A stretch of DNA of 20,827 nucleotides from an uncultured Eubacteriales bacterium (GCA_905202605.1 CAJKSU010000026.1:1-20827), one strand, 5' to 3'; shown: positions 7,678 to 14,083, numbered from the stretch's first letter. Program-made: numbers and translations. Notes: generated by a model from the letters alone, not told the origin.

Positions 7678-8715
7678 ATGTCAGATCAAAACGCCGCCCT
7701 CTTTGACAAGCTGGACGGCTTCTATGTTACAAAATCGGAGCATGACTGGCTGGAGCGGCGCTTTTCCAATATGACAGAGAAAGAAAAGATCCTGTTCCAA
7801 GGGGCGATGGAGTTGGAGAAGCCCCAAGAGATCGGCCATGTGATGCGGATTGCGTCCCAACTGGACTGTTACGACCTCTTCTATGGCGCGGGAGACGAGG
7901 CCGCGCTTGGAAAATTTGTCATGGAGAGCATAGAGTGTTCCTCGGATGCCGCCCGTCCATTCCTGAATGCGGAGCATTTGGGGGCCGCCTACCACCAGTC
8001 GCAGAATGGAGCCTTTTGTAACGGTCACTATGTGCGGAACATCAAACTGGCAGATCCCTTCGTAGAGGAAGATCCCACCCTCCAGCCGGTCGCCGGTGAC
8101 TATGCCATACGAGTTAAACTGGCCAGCCGGAGCAATATGGAGGGGATTTGGGTTGGCTTCCCGGATTCCGGCGAGTATATCGACTCAAACCATCCGGACG
8201 AACTCCTGCTGGGGCTGGACTCGCTACAGGCAGAGAGCCTCAGCGAGTGCATCGCGCTGGAGGTGGACTGCTGCCTGCCCCAGCTGACGGGTATTCTCGA
8301 CCAGTACGACTCAGCCAGCGAACTGGTTCGCCATGCCATTGACTTCGGTTATGTTTGGGCGGAACAGGGTCAGGGGGCACCCCACTGGTTGGACAAATGG
8401 CAGGCGGTGCTGGAGCTGGAGGACTGCCACCGGCTGGATTTGGCTCTGGATCTCGCCCAGAATCTCCAGCACTATGAGTTCTTCCCCCGCGGCATGGACT
8501 TGGCCGCATACGGGCGGGAACTTGCGGTCCGAAACGGCGTGATCCCGCCCAGCAGACTGATAACAGACGCCTTTGACGGGGCTGCCTACGCAGAGGCCAA
8601 TATGGGTCAATATGGCCTCTCGACCACCGACCACGGCTATGTAGCCTGGAACGGTGGAGAGCGCCGGTATGAGTATAGCCAGCCTGAGCACCACAGTCCC
8701 GCTCTGTCAATATAG
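7678..8715 (+). CDS. ArdA-like protein (paralogue 4), short first module
   Basis: A 345-residue acidic protein starting three bases after the stop of the previous gene, last gene of the block. Its second half (about residues 155-335) follows the ArdA-like pattern, with SECIALEVDCCLPQL, LDLALDLAQNLQHYEFFP, DLAAYGRELAVRNG and TTDHGYVAWNGG. The first half (about 10-125) keeps WLERRFSNMTEKEK, RIASQLDCYDLFYG and FCNGHYVRN but lacks the opening LPAS-type segment of about 50-60 residues seen in the paralogues, so the first module is N-terminally short. No start further upstream restores it. It likely works like the other three as a DNA mimic; target and activity are unproven. Confidence 0.65.
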   Translation: MSDQNAALFDKLDGFYVTKSEHDWLERRFSNMTEKEKILFQGAMELEKPQEIGHVMRIASQLDCYDLFYGAGDEAALGKFVMESIECSSDAARPFLNAEHLGAAYHQSQNGAFCNGHYVRNIKLADPFVEEDPTLQPVAGDYAIRVKLASRSNMEGIWVGFPDSGEYIDSNHPDELLLGLDSLQAESLSECIALEVDCCLPQLTGILDQYDSASELVRHAIDFGYVWAEQGQGAPHWLDKWQAVLELEDCHRLDLALDLAQNLQHYEFFPRGMDLAAYGRELAVRNGVIPPSRLITDAFDGAAYAEANMGQYGLSTTDHGYVAWNGGERRYEYSQPEHHSPALSI

Positions 8716-8809
8716 CCGATCTATTGCCAAGTCACAAAAACCGCATCTGTCCGCTGCGGGAGCTGGGGGTGATTCGATGAAGTAAAAACAGGATATAGAA
8801 TATGACACA

Positions 8810-8849
8810 GGGGCCGTTTTCCGAAAGGGGAAAACGGCCCCTTCTTTTT
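8810..8849 (+). terminator. Strong intrinsic terminator after the ArdA block
   Basis: The arms GGGGCCGTTTTCC (8810-8822) and GGAAAACGGCCCC (8829-8841) form a perfect 13-base-pair stem around the loop GAAAGG. A T-rich tract (TTCTTTTT) follows at 8842-8849. It lies 95 bases after the stop of the last ArdA-like gene and 41 bases before the next start. The rest of the 174-base gap (8716-8889) shows no gene and no convincing promoter. Confidence 0.9.
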
Positions 8850-8857
8850 ATGCCCTT

Positions 8858-8874
8858 TTTCGGAAAACAGGCCC
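8858..8874 (+). promoter_or_regulatory. Third arm able to pair with the terminator's left arm
   Basis: TTTCGGAAAACAGGCCC (8858-8874) is the reverse complement of the terminator's left arm plus loop edge (GGGCCGTTTTCCGAAA, 8811-8826), apart from one extra base. The left arm could therefore pair either with 8829-8841 (terminator) or with this segment, which ends directly at the ribosome binding site GGAAAGGAGG (8875-8884). This layout is compatible with an attenuator or with a decayed duplicate of the terminator. Function is inferred from pairing only. Confidence 0.4.
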
Positions 8875-8889
8875 GGAAAGGAGGCATTC

Positions 8890-9222
8890 ATGGAGAAAGA
8901 ACGGCTGGCGGAATATCTGGAGCAGTACCACATGGGAGCTCTCAACGCCGCCACCAGCCGGGAGTTGGAACTGACCTTCGGCATCAAAGGGATTCAGGTT
9001 CGACACATGGTCAATGCCCTGCGGCGGGATGGCGTCCCCATCGCCAGCAACGGGAGTGGATACTTCTATGCCGCCACGGACCAGGAGGTGCGGGCCACCA
9101 TCGCCCATCTGACCAGGCGGATCAGCGGAATCGCGGCCGCCATCCGGGGACTGGATCGGACTCTGGAGCGAGAGGATACCGCACAGACCCGCCTGCCGCT
9201 GGATGGGGGTGATACGCCCTGA
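8890..9222 (+). CDS. Small winged-helix DNA-binding protein
   Basis: A 110-residue protein with a strong ribosome binding site (AAAGGAGG) before ATG 8890. Residues about 1-65 look like a winged helix-turn-helix: helix ERLAEYLEQYH, then SRELELTFGIKGIQVRHMVNAL as helix-turn-recognition helix, then a wing ending SNGSGYFYAA. A long helix (about 68-95, EVRATIAHLTRRISGIAAAI) may mediate dimerisation. It lies just upstream of the DNA methyltransferase and is probably co-expressed with it. It could regulate this operon or act in element replication. The fold assignment is reasonable; the role is unknown. Confidence 0.65.
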   Translation: MEKERLAEYLEQYHMGALNAATSRELELTFGIKGIQVRHMVNALRRDGVPIASNGSGYFYAATDQEVRATIAHLTRRISGIAAAIRGLDRTLEREDTAQTRLPLDGGDTP

Positions 9223-9230
9223 ACAGTTTC

Positions 9231-10067
9231 ATGTCCTGGATTGGAGGCAAGAAGGCCCTGCGGGAGTTGATCGTCCGGCTGTTCCCCCTCTACTATGAGC
9301 GGTACATTGAGGTGTTCGGCGGCGGGGGCTGGGTACTGTTCCACAAGCCTCCCGGCAACGACTTTGAGGTCTACAATGACTTCAACGGCCTGTTGGTCAA
9401 CCTGTACCGCTGTGTGCGGGACAAACCGGAGGAACTGATGGAGGCTCTGCGGTATGTACTCAACGCACGGGAGGACTTTGACCGCATCCGCTCCGCCTTG
9501 GCGCGGGACAGCCCCGCCAGCGATGTCCAACGGGCGGCATGGTTCTATCAGCTCATCCGCTACAGCTACGCCTCCGGGCTGACCAGTTTTGGCAGCCAGC
9601 CCCACGATATGCGTAGCAACTTTTCGCTCATCGAGCAGGCCCACCGGAGGCTTGCCAAGGTGGTTATTGAGAACAAGGACTTTGAAAAACTGCTCCATCA
9701 ATATGACCGGCCAGTGAGCTTTTTCTATCTCGACCCGCCCTACCATGCCACCGAGGGGTATTACCAGAACATTGGTGAAGACGGTTTCACCGAAGCCGAC
9801 CACATCCGCCTGCGGGACGCCCTGATGCGGATCGAGGGCAAATTCCTGCTCTCCTACAACGACGACGCCTTTGTCCGCGGGCTGTACGACAGGCCAGGCA
9901 TCTACCTCATGGAAACCACCCGTATCAACAACATCAAGCAGAGGTACGACAATGGGGCTCAGTTCCCGGAACTGCTTATCGCCAACTATGACCTGCGGGA
10001 GCGGAGCCGGGCGGTTCCCTCTCAAATGACGCTGTTTGACTGGAACGGGGGTGAGGCAATTGGATGA
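9231..10067 (+). CDS. Orphan D12-class N6-adenine DNA methyltransferase (Dam-like)
   Basis: This protein transfers a methyl group from S-adenosylmethionine to the N6 of adenine in DNA. The N-terminal WIGGKKALRE is the SAM-binding motif X region, EVFGGGGWVLF (about residues 27-37) is motif I, and DPPY (168-171) is the catalytic motif IV, in the order X-I-IV typical of the alpha group (Dam, M.DpnII). Its 278 residues match the usual size. An in-frame CTG at 9219, overlapping the upstream stop as CTGA, would add NSF to the N-terminus and fits the family form I recall (MNSF-SWIGGKK), so the true start may be CTG. No restriction endonuclease gene lies nearby, so it is an orphan, probably protecting or marking element DNA. 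GATC specificity is a guess. Confidence 0.9.
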   Translation: MSWIGGKKALRELIVRLFPLYYERYIEVFGGGGWVLFHKPPGNDFEVYNDFNGLLVNLYRCVRDKPEELMEALRYVLNAREDFDRIRSALARDSPASDVQRAAWFYQLIRYSYASGLTSFGSQPHDMRSNFSLIEQAHRRLAKVVIENKDFEKLLHQYDRPVSFFYLDPPYHATEGYYQNIGEDGFTEADHIRLRDALMRIEGKFLLSYNDDAFVRGLYDRPGIYLMETTRINNIKQRYDNGAQFPELLIANYDLRERSRAVPSQMTLFDWNGGEAIG

Positions 10068-10476
10068 ACAGCTCTCTGAACTGGAAAAGCTCCAGCAGGC
10101 GGCTCAGCTGATTGAGGAAATGAGTCAGGGCCGCCTTCAGGTCTGCCCCAGCGTAGTGGGTCAGGTCTATATCCGCCCGCAACACGATTCCAACTTGGGA
10201 ATGGATATGCGGATCGACAGCATCCCCGGCCAGCCGCATTACCGAATCACCTTTACCGTGCAGCTCCGCCGGATGGGGACGGATATGGTTGCGGACGATC
10301 TTCGGGCACTGCTGTCCGAGGTTGGCCAGACCTATGCGCTGATGGCCGCCCTTGAAGCAAGACGCTATACGCCGACAGGAGAAGATCTGACAGCCTTCCG
10401 GGACGGGCTGGCTGCCCAACAAGGACAGGAATGGCCGGGAGCATCCAATCCAGCCCGTTCTACAATTTCAATGTAA
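10051..10476 (+). CDS. Small unrecognised protein downstream of the methyltransferase
   Basis: A frame of about 141 residues overlapping the methyltransferase end by 17 bases. Possible starts are TTG 10036, GTG 10051 and TTG 10060. GTG 10051 or TTG 10060 fit best, because the purine-rich GGGGGTGAGG (10047-10056) can serve as ribosome binding site. The N-terminus is a helix (LSELEKLQQAAQLIEEM). The middle has strand-like segments (YRITFTVQLRRMG) and a further helix (VADDLRALLSEVGQTYALMAAL). It has no membrane segment or known motif. It may be a small partner of the methyltransferase given the overlap, but this is inference. Confidence 0.55.
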   Translation: MRQLDEQLSELEKLQQAAQLIEEMSQGRLQVCPSVVGQVYIRPQHDSNLGMDMRIDSIPGQPHYRITFTVQLRRMGTDMVADDLRALLSEVGQTYALMAALEARRYTPTGEDLTAFRDGLAAQQGQEWPGASNPARSTISM

Positions 10477-10489
10477 TAAGGAGAAGAAG

Positions 10490-11032
10490 ATGAAATTCAA
10501 CAAACAGATAAACAATGGTACTCTTTTGATTCCCGGCGGAGCGTTCAAGATCAGTGGCTTTGAGGGCGGAGAAAAGGTCGAGATCCACACGCTGGACAGC
10601 GCGGTGGTCGTTCTGAAAAAGCAAATGACCACCATGGAACTGATCCAGGCGATGGATGCCCTGCACCGGCTGGCCACGGAGCTCACCGTCCATCTGGCCA
10701 GAGTCTGTGGCACCTGTGATGACTGCGAGGATGGCTGCCCATTCGATGATCTGGAGGACGGCATGCTGGAACTGCCAGACTACCTGCGGGAAGAAGCCGG
10801 CATCCCTGCCGGGGCCAAGCTCTGTGTCTATGTGGATGACGAAGAAAAGACCGTCACCATTGCCGAGGCCGGATATGACCATGACCTGCGGGATGTGCCT
10901 CCCTACCTGCTGGAGATGCTGGGTGAAGCCGGAATCTGCCTGGGCGAGCTGGAGGAACAGCTGATGGTGGGGAATCTCATCTACGGAGAACGCACCGCAT
11001 GCAATGGGCAGGAGGAACACGGCGATGAGTAA
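10490..11032 (+). CDS. Double AbrB-like protein with a CX2CX2CX3CP cysteine motif
   Basis: A 180-residue protein with ribosome binding site AAGGAGAAG before ATG 10490. Two swapped-hairpin (SpoVT/AbrB-like) segments can be seen. One is near residues 9-43 (NGTLLIPGGAFKISGF, then GEKVEIHTLDSAVVVLK) and the other about 90-123 (DGMLELPDYLREEAGIPAG, then KLCVYVDDEEKTVTIAE). AbrB-type domains bind DNA as dimers and act as transition-state or addiction regulators. Between them lies VCGTCDDCEDGCPF, a CX2CX2CX3CP spacing identical to that of [4Fe-4S] ferredoxin sites. The C-terminus is helical and acidic. It overlaps the next, related gene by 8 bases. DNA binding is likely; metal binding is a hypothesis. 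Confidence 0.65.
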   Translation: MKFNKQINNGTLLIPGGAFKISGFEGGEKVEIHTLDSAVVVLKKQMTTMELIQAMDALHRLATELTVHLARVCGTCDDCEDGCPFDDLEDGMLELPDYLREEAGIPAGAKLCVYVDDEEKTVTIAEAGYDHDLRDVPPYLLEMLGEAGICLGELEEQLMVGNLIYGERTACNGQEEHGDE

Positions 11033-11444
11033 GATCCATACAACGGTTCGGGTCGGTGTAGACGGGTCTCTGACCCTGCCTGCATTTTTCATGCGCGGAA
11101 TGGGCTATGAGCCGGGGGAAGAAGTTCCCATCACCACCCCAGCGAACCAGTACATCTGCGACTGTGACGCAAACAGACTCCTGGTGACCAGAACCTGTGA
11201 CGACGCTGAGTGTACCGGATACACCAGCAGCGGTATGGAACTCAATCTGCCCGCCGCACTGTTATCCGAGGCATCTATCCCCGTGGGAGAAGAAGTCGCG
11301 GTTCTGGCCGCGGATGGAGCGCTCATCATCGTCCCCTCAACGGAGGAACTGCGGGAGCTTTCGGTGGAGCTTTGCTGCCTGCTCAATGAGCTGGGCATCA
11401 GCCCGCTGACGATCCCCCCAGCGGGCAAATGGCGCCTGCCGTAA
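11025..11444 (+). CDS. Second AbrB-like tandem paralogue with cysteine cluster
   Basis: ATG 11025 is chosen over an upstream TTG-type start because GGAGG (11011-11015) is well spaced, giving 139 residues. It mirrors the preceding protein: an AbrB-like half (VGVDGSLTLPAFFMRGMGY, PGEEVPITT), a cysteine-bearing linker (YICDCD ... TCDDAEC), a second half (SGMELNLPAALLSEASIPVG, EEVAVLAADGALIIVPS) and a C-terminal helix with LCCLLNELG. The two genes overlap and look like an old tandem duplication. They may form a heterodimer acting as one regulator. AbrB fold assignment is by eye and moderately sure. Confidence 0.6.
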   Translation: MSKIHTTVRVGVDGSLTLPAFFMRGMGYEPGEEVPITTPANQYICDCDANRLLVTRTCDDAECTGYTSSGMELNLPAALLSEASIPVGEEVAVLAADGALIIVPSTEELRELSVELCCLLNELGISPLTIPPAGKWRLP

Positions 11445-11454
11445 AGGAGGCAAG

Positions 11455-12182
11455 ATGGAACAGGATATCTACCTCTATCCCGGCTCACAGTCAGAGGCCC
11501 ACAGACTTGGGGAAGCTGCGCTCTGGGATGCAAGTTTCCACGCCAATGTATCCTGTGCGCGGGACATCGAAGCCGTCATCCGCGTCTATGGCGACGGCCG
11601 CAGCGCATTAAAGCCGGAAGCATCCCAAATGGTGCTGAAACGGTGGGGCTTCAAGCGGACCAATTTCGTCCTGGCCAACACGATAGAAAGGCTGGGGCCT
11701 TACAAGGAGCAGCTCAGCGCGGAAAACCAAGAATGGCAAAAGAAAGCCTATGTCCCACCCGATGATGCCCATAACCGTTATTTTGAAGTGGACACCGCCC
11801 TGGCGTATCTGGACGCATTTATCAGTCAAGTGAGGGAGGCATACGGCAAGCTGGAACTATTTGGGCCGGAGCACTGCGAACCCAACTCCTATGAATCTCT
11901 GGACTATGAGGGCCGGGTGTTGGTGCTCAGTCCAGACACCCTCAAGGAGTCCTGCTGGACGCCCCAGAACCAGCTCTGGCCCATGACGGCTTTGGATGCA
12001 GCCCCCACGCTGTCGGTCGGTCTATCCGCTGTACCTGCCTGGGCGATGGAGAGCAGACCAGATGGAACCGCACAGACTTCACCGGCGTTCTGAAAGAGGA
12101 ATTCCTCCCCGGCTGGGCCAGAGAAAAGCTGGAGGAGTTTCAAGGGCAGAACGCAGGCATGGGAGGGATGGAAATGACTTAA
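11455..12182 (+). pseudogene. DUF3849-domain protein disrupted by a frameshift
   Basis: The gene starts at ATG 11455 after AAAGGAGG. The N-terminal part (EAHRLGEAALWDASFHANVSC region, KPEASQMVLKRWGFKR, FVLANTIERLG, YFEVDTALAYLDAF) is a DUF3849 domain, common in Clostridia mobile elements, function unknown. The frame stops at 12093 with an uncharacteristic tail after QNQLWPM. A -1 shift at about 11980-11982 restores a family-like C-terminus: HDGFGCSPHAVGRSI, CTCLGDGEQTRWNR, FLPGWAREKLEEF, ending GMGGMEMT at TAA 12180-12182. The intact product would be 242 residues. The site (TGGCCCATG) is not a known slippery sequence, so a one-base loss or sequencing error is more likely than programmed frameshifting. 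Confidence 0.75.
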
Positions 12183-12205
12183 CCGCAGAAAGGAGATATG
12201 CCGCC

Positions 12206-12757
12206 ATGCGAAGTGTGGAAATGAAAAATCGATGTCTGCTCTACTATGGGAATCCAGTGGGCTACAGGACAGAACAAGGAGTGGTGGCGGACTCCATGTT
12301 CCGCCGTGAGGAGTTGGAGGACTGGCTGGCAAGGAAGGGGCTGGCTGTCCGGTGGGAGGACGGCATCTATGACCGTCTCTCCAGCGGTGGATACCAGAAG
12401 GCAGCAGACAACGGGCCAGCCCTGAAATCCTGCCGTATCTGGCAGCTCGGCCCCTCAGCTCCCGCCGCCATGCGCTTCATTGGGCTGGACCGCATGAGTG
12501 GTGAATATGGCGGACCTGACCTTACCCGTTACCAGGCAGTGTTTGACGGCACTGTCAGCACCAACAGTCTGGATGGGATCTGGGAGGCATTCTGTCGCAG
12601 GTCCCTGGGCAGCGACGGACAGCCGCTGGCCATCTCAGACCTTGTCGAACTCTACGACGATTCCGGCAGCGAGTTCTACTATGTGGACCGCACAGCTATC
12701 GTCCCCGTCCAACTGAAAGCCCCGGAGCAGGAATCAGGCATGACCATGACCCTGTGA
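12206..12757 (+). CDS. YodL-like domain protein
   Basis: A protein of about 183 residues starting at ATG 12206, 10 bases after AAAGGAGA; ATG 12221 is a possible alternative. The C-terminal half (about residues 80-170) has the pattern of a YodL domain: RIWQLGPSAPAAMRFIGLD, YQAVFDGTVSTNSLDGIWE and LAISDLVELYDDSGSEFYYV. YodL domains occur in Bacillus and in large polyvalent proteins of Clostridia elements; function unknown. The N-terminal part (MKNRCLLYYGNPVGYRTEQ, REELEDWLARKGLAVRWEDG) appears to be a separate small domain. The C-terminus is Met-rich (MTMTL). It has no membrane segment and is probably soluble. Confidence 0.65.
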   Translation: MRSVEMKNRCLLYYGNPVGYRTEQGVVADSMFRREELEDWLARKGLAVRWEDGIYDRLSSGGYQKAADNGPALKSCRIWQLGPSAPAAMRFIGLDRMSGEYGGPDLTRYQAVFDGTVSTNSLDGIWEAFCRRSLGSDGQPLAISDLVELYDDSGSEFYYVDRTAIVPVQLKAPEQESGMTMTL

Positions 12758-12811
12758 CCCAAGAGCGGAAAAGCCACTTATTTTTTATATTCAGAAAAGG
12801 AGGAACCCACC

Positions 12812-13207
12812 ATGGCAAAAGCGCAGACCACAAGTGAAAACCCCCAGGGAGAGGTTTCCCAGCAGGATACTCCTGTCCTTCCCATGCAGTATGATGTCCG
12901 TATCCACTCTATCCAGTTTGACGGTCCCTGCCGGGCCACCGCATCGCTGAACATCAACGGCTGTTTTGCCGTCCGGGGCGTCAAGCTCATGGAGGGCAGC
13001 AATGGGCTGTTTGTATCCATGCCCGGCCAGATCAACAGCAAGGGTGAAATCAAGGACATCTGTTTTCCGTACACACGGGAGGCACGCGCCGAACTGGAAT
13101 CGGCTGTCGTGACCGCCTACCAGCAGGCACTGACGCAGGGGATGAACCGCTCTCCCCAGTCCGCGCCGGACCCCACGGCACAGCAGGCTCAGAAGATGGG
13201 TATGTGA
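12812..13207 (+). CDS. SpoVG-family nucleic-acid-binding regulator
   Basis: A 131-residue protein with a textbook ribosome binding site (AAAGGAGG) before ATG 12812. Residues about 27-108 match SpoVG: YDVRIHSIQFDGPCRATASL, FAVRGVKLMEGSNGLFVSMP and GEIKDICFPYTREARAELE, close to the canonical IDGNNGLFVAMPS segment. SpoVG proteins bind DNA and RNA and affect sporulation, division and virulence gene expression in Firmicutes. Here it has an N-terminal extension of about 26 residues and a Gln/Ala/Pro tail ending KMGM. It lies 52 bases upstream of the pilin gene, so it may regulate the pilus operon; that is inference. Element-borne SpoVG homologues are known in Clostridia. Confidence 0.85.
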   Translation: MAKAQTTSENPQGEVSQQDTPVLPMQYDVRIHSIQFDGPCRATASLNINGCFAVRGVKLMEGSNGLFVSMPGQINSKGEIKDICFPYTREARAELESAVVTAYQQALTQGMNRSPQSAPDPTAQQAQKMGM

Positions 13208-13259
13208 CCCACTGACCACACAACAATCAACAATCTAAAATTTTGAGGAGGAACTCTCT

Positions 13260-13523
13260 ATGAAGAAGATGTTCAACAAGATGTCCAACACCGTAAAGAC
13301 GATGACCTGCAAGGCCCACTGCGCCATGACCTGCGCCCGTGCCCACCTGTCCGCCCCTCTCTGCAACACTCGCGGCGAGGGCTACATCGACACCGCCATC
13401 AAGATCCTGATTGCCGTGGTGCTGGGCGCCCTGCTCCTGGCTGGCCTCTACACTCTGTTCGGGGACACCGTCCTGCCCACCGTGACCGAGCGCGTAGAGG
13501 AAATGTTTGACTACAAGGGCTGA
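13260..13523 (+). CDS. Flp-type pilin-like protein with Cys-rich leader
   Basis: An 87-residue protein with ribosome binding site GAGGAGG before ATG 13260. It has a long basic leader (1-39), then RGEGYID and a hydrophobic helix (about 45-67, IKILIAVVLGALLLAGLYTLF), then a short polar tail. This is the layout of a type IVb/Flp prepilin: cleavage would fall after Gly39, placing acidic Asp44 at +5. Similar small proteins in these elements are named DUF6133. It lies immediately before the prepilin peptidase and is the best candidate for the major pilin subunit. Its leader holds four Cys (17, 21, 25, 35) and two His, unusual for a pilin. Pilin identity is inferred from context and signal. Confidence 0.7.
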   Translation: MKKMFNKMSNTVKTMTCKAHCAMTCARAHLSAPLCNTRGEGYIDTAIKILIAVVLGALLLAGLYTLFGDTVLPTVTERVEEMFDYKG

Positions 13524-13529
13524 TACCCG

Positions 13530-13949
13530 GTGCAGGCGTTCCTGTTTCTCACGGCACTGGCCGCTGCCTCTGCGGTGGACTGCCGCAAGCGTACTATCCC
13601 GGATTTCCTCTGTCTTTTGACCGCCGCGGCGGGGCTGATCTCCTTCAGCCCCGCCCAGTTTTTTGGAGTGCTGGCGGCTCTGCCCCTGCTGATTGCCGCC
13701 CTGATCCGGCCGGAGTGCATGGGCGGCGGCGACATCAAACTCACTGCTGCGGCCGGCTTTGTGCTGGGCTTTTGGCGGGGGATCTGGGGGATGGCGCTGG
13801 GTCTGCTGCTGGCGGTGCTGTATTTCTGCACCGCTATGTTATTTCAAAAATTCATTCATCATCCGCTACCCGCAATGACACGGGCGGCGCTACCGCTGGG
13901 ACCATTTTTATCCATCGGCTTTGCCGCACTATACTGTTTTGGAGGTTGA
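13530..13949 (+). CDS. A24-family prepilin peptidase (TadV/CpaA-like)
   Basis: A 139-residue integral membrane aspartic protease that cleaves prepilin leaders at the cytoplasmic face of the membrane. Both catalytic motifs are present: Asp17 in AVDCRKRTIPD and Asp68 in GGGDIKL, the GxGD-type motif. Hydrophobic segments fill the remainder. It is the short form, lacking the zinc-binding N-methyltransferase domain of PilD-type enzymes, as usual in Tad systems. The start is GTG 13530, six bases after the pilin stop, with a weak ribosome binding site, suggesting coupled translation. Likely substrates are the proteins at 13260 and 20163, which share RGEGYID. Confidence 0.9.
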   Translation: MQAFLFLTALAAASAVDCRKRTIPDFLCLLTAAAGLISFSPAQFFGVLAALPLLIAALIRPECMGGGDIKLTAAAGFVLGFWRGIWGMALGLLLAVLYFCTAMLFQKFIHHPLPAMTRAALPLGPFLSIGFAALYCFGG

Positions 13950-13954
13950 CTGCT

Positions 13955-14083
13955 ATGAAGAAGTTCCATGTAACGAGAAAGACTGTGCTCACCATCGTTG
14001 GCGTGACCCTGCCCCTGACGGCGGCCGCCATTCTTCTGCCCCGGTTGAAGCGGAGCAGAAGGGCCAGATCGGTCCGGGCGTAA
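13955..14083 (+). CDS. 42-residue single-pass membrane protein
   Basis: A short frame with GGAGG (13941-13945) about 9 bases before ATG 13955. It encodes a basic N-terminus (MKKFHVTRKT), one hydrophobic segment (VLTIVGVTLPLTAAAILL) and a strongly basic C-terminus (RLKRSRRARSVRA). Its position between the peptidase and cpaB and the good ribosome binding site support a real small membrane protein. I do not recognise a family. Its stop codon lies in the loop of a GC-rich hairpin. Confidence 0.6.
   Translation: MKKFHVTRKTVLTIVGVTLPLTAAAILLPRLKRSRRARSVRA

Noticed and set aside
8716..8809. Promoter with TATAGAATA-like -10 near 8794
   Set aside because: No -35 element at suitable spacing, and a strong terminator follows immediately downstream, so it could not drive the next operon without readthrough.
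9066..10025. Minus-strand frame of 319 residues opposite the methyltransferase
   Set aside because: The + strand encodes a methyltransferase with clear motifs; the antisense frame is a by-product of GC-rich codon use.
11975..11990. Programmed -1 frameshifting in the DUF3849 gene
   Set aside because: The junction TGGCCCATG does not fit an X XXY YYZ slippery site and I see no stimulatory structure; mutation or sequencing error is simpler.
12758..12811. Terminator or promoter before the SpoVG gene
   Set aside because: There is a T-rich stretch (TTATTTTTTATATT) but no stable stem before it and no recognisable -35 partner.
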